A stretch of DNA of 9,081 nt from Leptospirales bacterium (GTDB lineage: Bacteria; Spirochaetota; Leptospiria; Leptospirales; Leptonemataceae). The stretch covers positions 1 to 9,081 of the forward strand of contig JABAAI010000035.1 in NCBI GenBank assembly GCA_014238825.1, read 5' to 3'. The position numbers were made by a program, and so were the translations under genes. Under the pieces are notes generated by a model. That model saw nothing but the letters and a program-made list of their open reading frames with translations. It was not told the DNA's origin and made no database searches. Of this stretch, positions 6,547 to 9,081 are shown in pieces (the first letter of the stretch is position 1; each line of letters starts with the position of its first letter).

Positions 6547-7340
6547 CTAAGCTTAGCGTCAACCTAAATAAGGTTGCTCTATTGCGTAATACTAGGACGG
6601 TCGGTGTTCCTGATTTGTTTAGGGCTGCTTCTGTTAGTCTAGAAGCTGGGGCACACGGAATTACTGTCCATCCTCGTCCCGATGAAAGACATATCCGCTC
6701 GAGTGATTTGCTTCCCTTAGCTAAGTTTATTCGTGAAAACTTTCCTCAAGCAGAGCTAAACATCGAAGGGAATCCATTTATAGAAAAAAAAATATCTCGA
6801 TTTGAAAAGATAGAAAATATCAACAAGACTTCGCTAGAGATACGTAGCTACTTAGACTTGATAGTAGAATGCCGTCCAGCTCAGTTTACTTTGGTCCCCG
6901 ATACAGTAGAGCAAAGTACATCAGATCATGGCTGGGATATTAGTGCTAATAAAGAAGAGCTGGCAAAGCTTATTGGAAAGTTAAAGCAAGCTGGAATTCG
7001 TGTTAGTCTTTTTATGGATACCGATGTCGAAAATATTTTGATCTTAGAAGGACTTGGTGCTGATAGGATAGAGCTTTATACAGAAAATTATGCTAGGGGC
7101 TATGCTAAAAAGGGTATCGATTTTGATATATCTCCATATCTCAAGGCAATGAAGGTGGCAACGAAGTTAGGACTTGGAGTAAATGCGGGACATGATTTGA
7201 ATGCTGAAAACCTGCCTCATTTTATAAAAGCCTTGCCTGAGATTCTTGAGGTTTCCATAGGGCATGCCTTGATAGCTGATGCTGTGTTTATTGGTTTGGA
7301 AGAGAGTGTCAAGAAATACTTGGCTTGTCTGAGTGCGTGA
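6543..7340 (+). CDS. pdxJ: Pyridoxine 5'-phosphate synthase (PdxJ)
   Basis: Cytoplasmic TIM-barrel enzyme of the DXP-dependent vitamin B6 pathway. It condenses 1-deoxy-xylulose 5-phosphate with 3-amino-2-oxopropyl phosphate to give pyridoxine 5'-phosphate. Seen: LSVNLNKVALLRNTR at the N-terminus; GITVHPRPDERHI with His43, Arg45 and His50; LNIEGNP with Glu75; FTLVPD near 115-120; SDHGWDI; RVSLFMD; RIELYTENYA with Glu178; GVNAGHDLN with His217; and SIGHALI with His241. These match the active-site positions known from E. coli PdxJ. At 265 residues it is about 20 longer than the E. coli enzyme; a Lys/Glu-rich insertion at about 80-98 accounts for most of that. The glycines usual after LRNxR are replaced by TV. 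Its ATG overlaps the stop of the DUF4399 gene by four bases with no separate ribosome site, so translational coupling is likely. A 7-bp AT-only inverted repeat (7340-7346 and 7359-7365) follows the stop but lacks a T-run. Confidence 0.95.
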   Translation: MTKLSVNLNKVALLRNTRTVGVPDLFRAASVSLEAGAHGITVHPRPDERHIRSSDLLPLAKFIRENFPQAELNIEGNPFIEKKISRFEKIENINKTSLEIRSYLDLIVECRPAQFTLVPDTVEQSTSDHGWDISANKEELAKLIGKLKQAGIRVSLFMDTDVENILILEGLGADRIELYTENYARGYAKKGIDFDISPYLKAMKVATKLGLGVNAGHDLNAENLPHFIKALPEILEVSIGHALIADAVFIGLEESVKKYLACLSA

Positions 7341-7371
7341 ATATATAGAAAGACTAAAATATATTATTTAG

Positions 7372-7382
7372 CTTGCGGCAAG
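7372..7382. repeat. Short palindrome upstream of the rhomboid-like gene
   Basis: CTTGC and GCAAG flank a single G, forming an 11-bp palindrome 44 bases before the start codon. It sits just upstream of the AT-rich TATAAA/TAAAAT stretch (7392-7399) that could act as a -10 element. It could be a small operator; chance is equally likely. Confidence 0.25.
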
Positions 7383-7408
7383 AGATAGTGCTATAAAATA
7401 GGAAAAGG

Positions 7409-7415
7409 AAGGAGG
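7409..7415 (+). promoter_or_regulatory. Strong Shine-Dalgarno of the rhomboid-like gene
   Basis: AAGGAGG, a perfect complement to the usual 16S rRNA tail, lies 11 bases before the ATG at 7427. This is slightly longer than optimal spacing but fixes the start. It is the only canonical ribosome binding site I see in the window. Confidence 0.8.
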
Positions 7416-7426
7416 GGAATTTTATT

Positions 7427-8017
7427 ATGGCTAATTTTTTTAATAGTGATAAGGGAGAGAAATGGGGATTTGCTATATTTTTTACAATTTTGACTGCACT
7501 AATAAATGGCTTAGATCTTTATGCCGGCAATGGTCTTGTTCAATTAGATCTATGGCAAGCTATCCAAGAATCTAAGTGGAATAATATTGCTTTTTTTCCA
7601 TTTCGTGCAGTAGGTGGCGTTTTTTCTTTAATATTATTTTTATTTATTTTATGGAGTTTTTCTAGCCAATTGGAAAGTGCTATGGGTTCAATGAAATTCT
7701 TGGCTTATTTACTTTCTGGTTATTTGTTCTTGGCACTAGGGACTATCTTTTTTCCAATCTCTGCTTCCCATATTACTTTTTCAATATGGGCTGCCATCGC
7801 TTGGTCTGAACCAGATACAGAAATTTTGTTTTTATTTATATTACCGGTAAAAATCAAATGGCTTTTTGCCTTAGTAAGCTTTGTGTTTTTTATTTCCATT
7901 GCTTTTGTGGCTTATGAAACAATGAGTTTTTATCCTTTTGTATCTTTTGTTTTGGTCTACCTGAATTTTTTTATTTTTCATGCGAAGGAAATTTCCCAGC
8001 GCTTAGCTAAGACATAG
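7427..8017 (+). CDS. Rhomboid-fold membrane protein, probably catalytically inactive
   Basis: A 196-residue, very hydrophobic inner-membrane protein. The layout follows the rhomboid core: first membrane segment at about 12-33; an L1-like stretch with LDLWQAIQESKWNNIAFFPF (compare the family's WR..T..F region); a second helix at about 62-80; QLESAMGSMKFLAYLLSGYLF at 81-101, corresponding to the family's LE..WG...F...Y...G; then ISASHITFSIWAAIAWSEPD at 111-130, in the place of the GxSG helix, followed by FILPVKIKW as in the usual ...P.P..W segment. Later helices lie at about 146-163 and 168-185. The glycines of GxSG are replaced (SASH, Ser114 at the nucleophile position) and no His is found mid-helix in the last segment; the only His there (185) is at its end. 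I infer a pseudoprotease, perhaps binding or chaperoning membrane proteins. The start is fixed by AAGGAGG. The fold call is moderate; loss of activity is inferred. Confidence 0.65.
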   Translation: MANFFNSDKGEKWGFAIFFTILTALINGLDLYAGNGLVQLDLWQAIQESKWNNIAFFPFRAVGGVFSLILFLFILWSFSSQLESAMGSMKFLAYLLSGYLFLALGTIFFPISASHITFSIWAAIAWSEPDTEILFLFILPVKIKWLFALVSFVFFISIAFVAYETMSFYPFVSFVLVYLNFFIFHAKEISQRLAKT

Positions 8018-8058
8018 CTATTAATTGAATTAGTATTTTAGATATTATTTTAGTTTTT

Positions 8059-9081
8059 CTAATACTTCAATTCTAGAGCTAAAGAAAGAATAGTTTTATC
8101 ACCTTCTTTGCGTTTTTCCTCTAGACCCCGCAGTGGCTTAGAATAAATAAATGAAAAGCTGAAATATTTTGCTTGAGATTCAAAACCTAGAGCCAGACCT
8201 CGTAGCTCTCCTTGGTTTTTTTGTCCTCCAGTTTCGGACTCAGTTTCAGAATTAGAAAAGACTTTTCCTAAGTCGTAAGCCATGAAAATTGAGTGTTGAA
8301 TTTTAGAGAGTGTATCTTTTTTGAATATCAAATCACTTTTTGGAACTAGCCAATGTATTTCATTACGGAAAGTAAAACCATTGTCTCCGTTTATAGAAAT
8401 ATCTTTAAAGCCACGTACGCTTTGTTCACCACCGATACTTAGCTGTTCACCAGAAAATAATATATCCGCTGTGCTTTGGCCTTGGAAACTGCTTTTCCAT
8501 TGTAGAGCATGTTTTTTATTGGCAAGTTCTAAGCTAAAAGGTAGCTGGTAGCCAAAATATAATTGAGTTTTACTAAAATCTAAATCAGCTGTTAGTTCTG
8601 AGATAGATTCACTTGCTGCTATCTTGTTTAGTTTTCCTCGACTAGAGGAAATGCCACTATTCCAATAGCCCCCGTAGAGACTACGGTTATGGCTTAGACT
8701 GAGCTTTTGTGTTCTTATTGAACGACTACTAGTTATTAAAAGAGTCTCTTCGATAAAGTTTAAACTTTCACGAAATTTATTCTCATAGCCTAAGCTGGTT
8801 TTACCTTGTTGATTTCTATGAATTACATGCTCTAGAGAAATACTCTGTGTTTTAGATTGTCCTTTGTTTGAAAAATCGAGTAAAGTGCCTTTGATTATAT
8901 TGCTATATTGGAAGAGGCTTAAGAATACCGAGAGGTTCCAATAACCCCAAGGCAAACTAAAGAGTAAGGAATTTGAATAATTGAAATTATTTTTTGTATT
9001 ATGGAGATTTTGCTGACGGTTCAAGGAGAAATAATCGTTTAATGCTAAGAGATTGTCATAGCTAATTTTATAACTAGCAGT
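8059..9081 (-). CDS. Two-partner secretion transporter TpsB (ShlB/FhaC/HecB family), C-terminal part
   Basis: Outer-membrane beta-barrel pore of the Omp85/TpsB superfamily, which exports a partner TpsA exoprotein. The frame is open from the stop at 8059 to the window edge, giving 340 visible residues; a TTG at 9024 is not the start, because the frame continues through ISYDNLLALNDYFSLN, which matches the family's DN.LG..D.ls segment at the beginning of the barrel. The POTRA domains and signal peptide (about 200 residues) should lie beyond 9081. The diagnostic barrel motif is GGEQSVRGF (VRGF codons at 8418-8407), followed by GDNGFTFRNEIHW, corresponding to the family's SGDrG...RNEl. Residues alternate polar and hydrophobic in about 16 strands, and the chain ends LALELKY, an aromatic C-terminus as in outer-membrane barrels. 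No partner gene is visible here; it may lie upstream of the window. It converges with the rhomboid-like gene, 41 bases apart. Confidence 0.85.
   Translation of the reverse strand, partial: TASYKISYDNLLALNDYFSLNRQQNLHNTKNNFNYSNSLLFSLPWGYWNLSVFLSLFQYSNIIKGTLLDFSNKGQSKTQSISLEHVIHRNQQGKTSLGYENKFRESLNFIEETLLITSSRSIRTQKLSLSHNRSLYGGYWNSGISSSRGKLNKIAASESISELTADLDFSKTQLYFGYQLPFSLELANKKHALQWKSSFQGQSTADILFSGEQLSIGGEQSVRGFKDISINGDNGFTFRNEIHWLVPKSDLIFKKDTLSKIQHSIFMAYDLGKVFSNSETESETGGQKNQGELRGLALGFESQAKYFSFSFIYSKPLRGLEEKRKEGDKTILSLALELKY

Noticed and set aside
7340..7365. AATATAT/ATATATT inverted repeat after pdxJ as a terminator
   Set aside because: AT-only stem without a T-run; kept only as a remark under pdxJ.
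8025..8070. Imperfect inverted repeat between the convergent rhomboid-like and TpsB genes as a bidirectional terminator
   Set aside because: TTGAA/TTCAA, GTAT/ATAC and TAGA/TCTA can pair only with several bulges, all pairs are AT-rich and no flanking T-run fits. A terminator is expected here but this one is not convincing.
8321..8551. Plus-strand open frame of 76 codons
   Set aside because: Antisense to the TpsB barrel, including its VRGF motif; no support of its own.
1..9081. CRISPR array, insertion sequence, prophage or defence cassette
   Set aside because: No regularly spaced repeats, transposase or integrase motifs, or terminal inverted repeats were found on either strand.

Overview
The window is an ordinary-looking chromosomal segment from a low-GC (high-30s percent by eye), Gram-negative, double-membraned bacterium. 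A TpsB/FhaC-type outer-membrane beta-barrel and a probable lipoprotein argue for the outer membrane. The PdxJ is of the longer type with HPRPDERHI and NIEGNP motifs, which I associate with Bacteroidetes, Leptospira and some deltaproteobacteria-like lineages rather than with enterics. The tRNA gene does not encode CCA, and most starts lack a clear Shine-Dalgarno sequence. I cannot name the genus from sequence alone; a spirochaete or Bdellovibrionota/Oligoflexia-like host is only a guess.

Layout. Bases 17-2812 (minus) hold valS, complete. A divergent intergenic stretch (2813-2972) separates it from a glycerophosphodiester phosphodiesterase gene (2973-3782, plus), which ends at a probable terminator. 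A TTGACA box then precedes a tRNA-Ile(GAT) gene (3886-3959), and thrS (3971-5938) starts only 11 nt after the tRNA. Next comes a two-gene unit: a DUF4399 lipoprotein (6004-6546) whose stop overlaps the start of pdxJ (6543-7340) in an ATGA junction. A rhomboid-fold membrane protein (7427-8017) follows, with the only strong Shine-Dalgarno in the window. It converges on the C-terminal part of a TpsB transporter gene (8059 to beyond 9081, minus), which the window edge truncates.

How the genes fit together. Three genes serve translation (valS, tRNA-Ile, thrS), one makes the vitamin B6 cofactor (pdxJ), one recycles phospholipid headgroups (GDPD), and three are envelope proteins (DUF4399, rhomboid-like, TpsB). 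No mobile element, CRISPR array or defence system is visible. The points most worth a second look are regulatory or evolutionary: the tRNA-Ile/thrS fusion transcript; a 7-bp hairpin ending on the A of the valS start codon; two mutually exclusive hairpins with a T-run inside the 5' part of the DUF4399 gene, downstream of a 12-bp triplicate repeat; and a rhomboid that appears to have lost its catalytic residues. I found no convincing undescribed multi-gene system.
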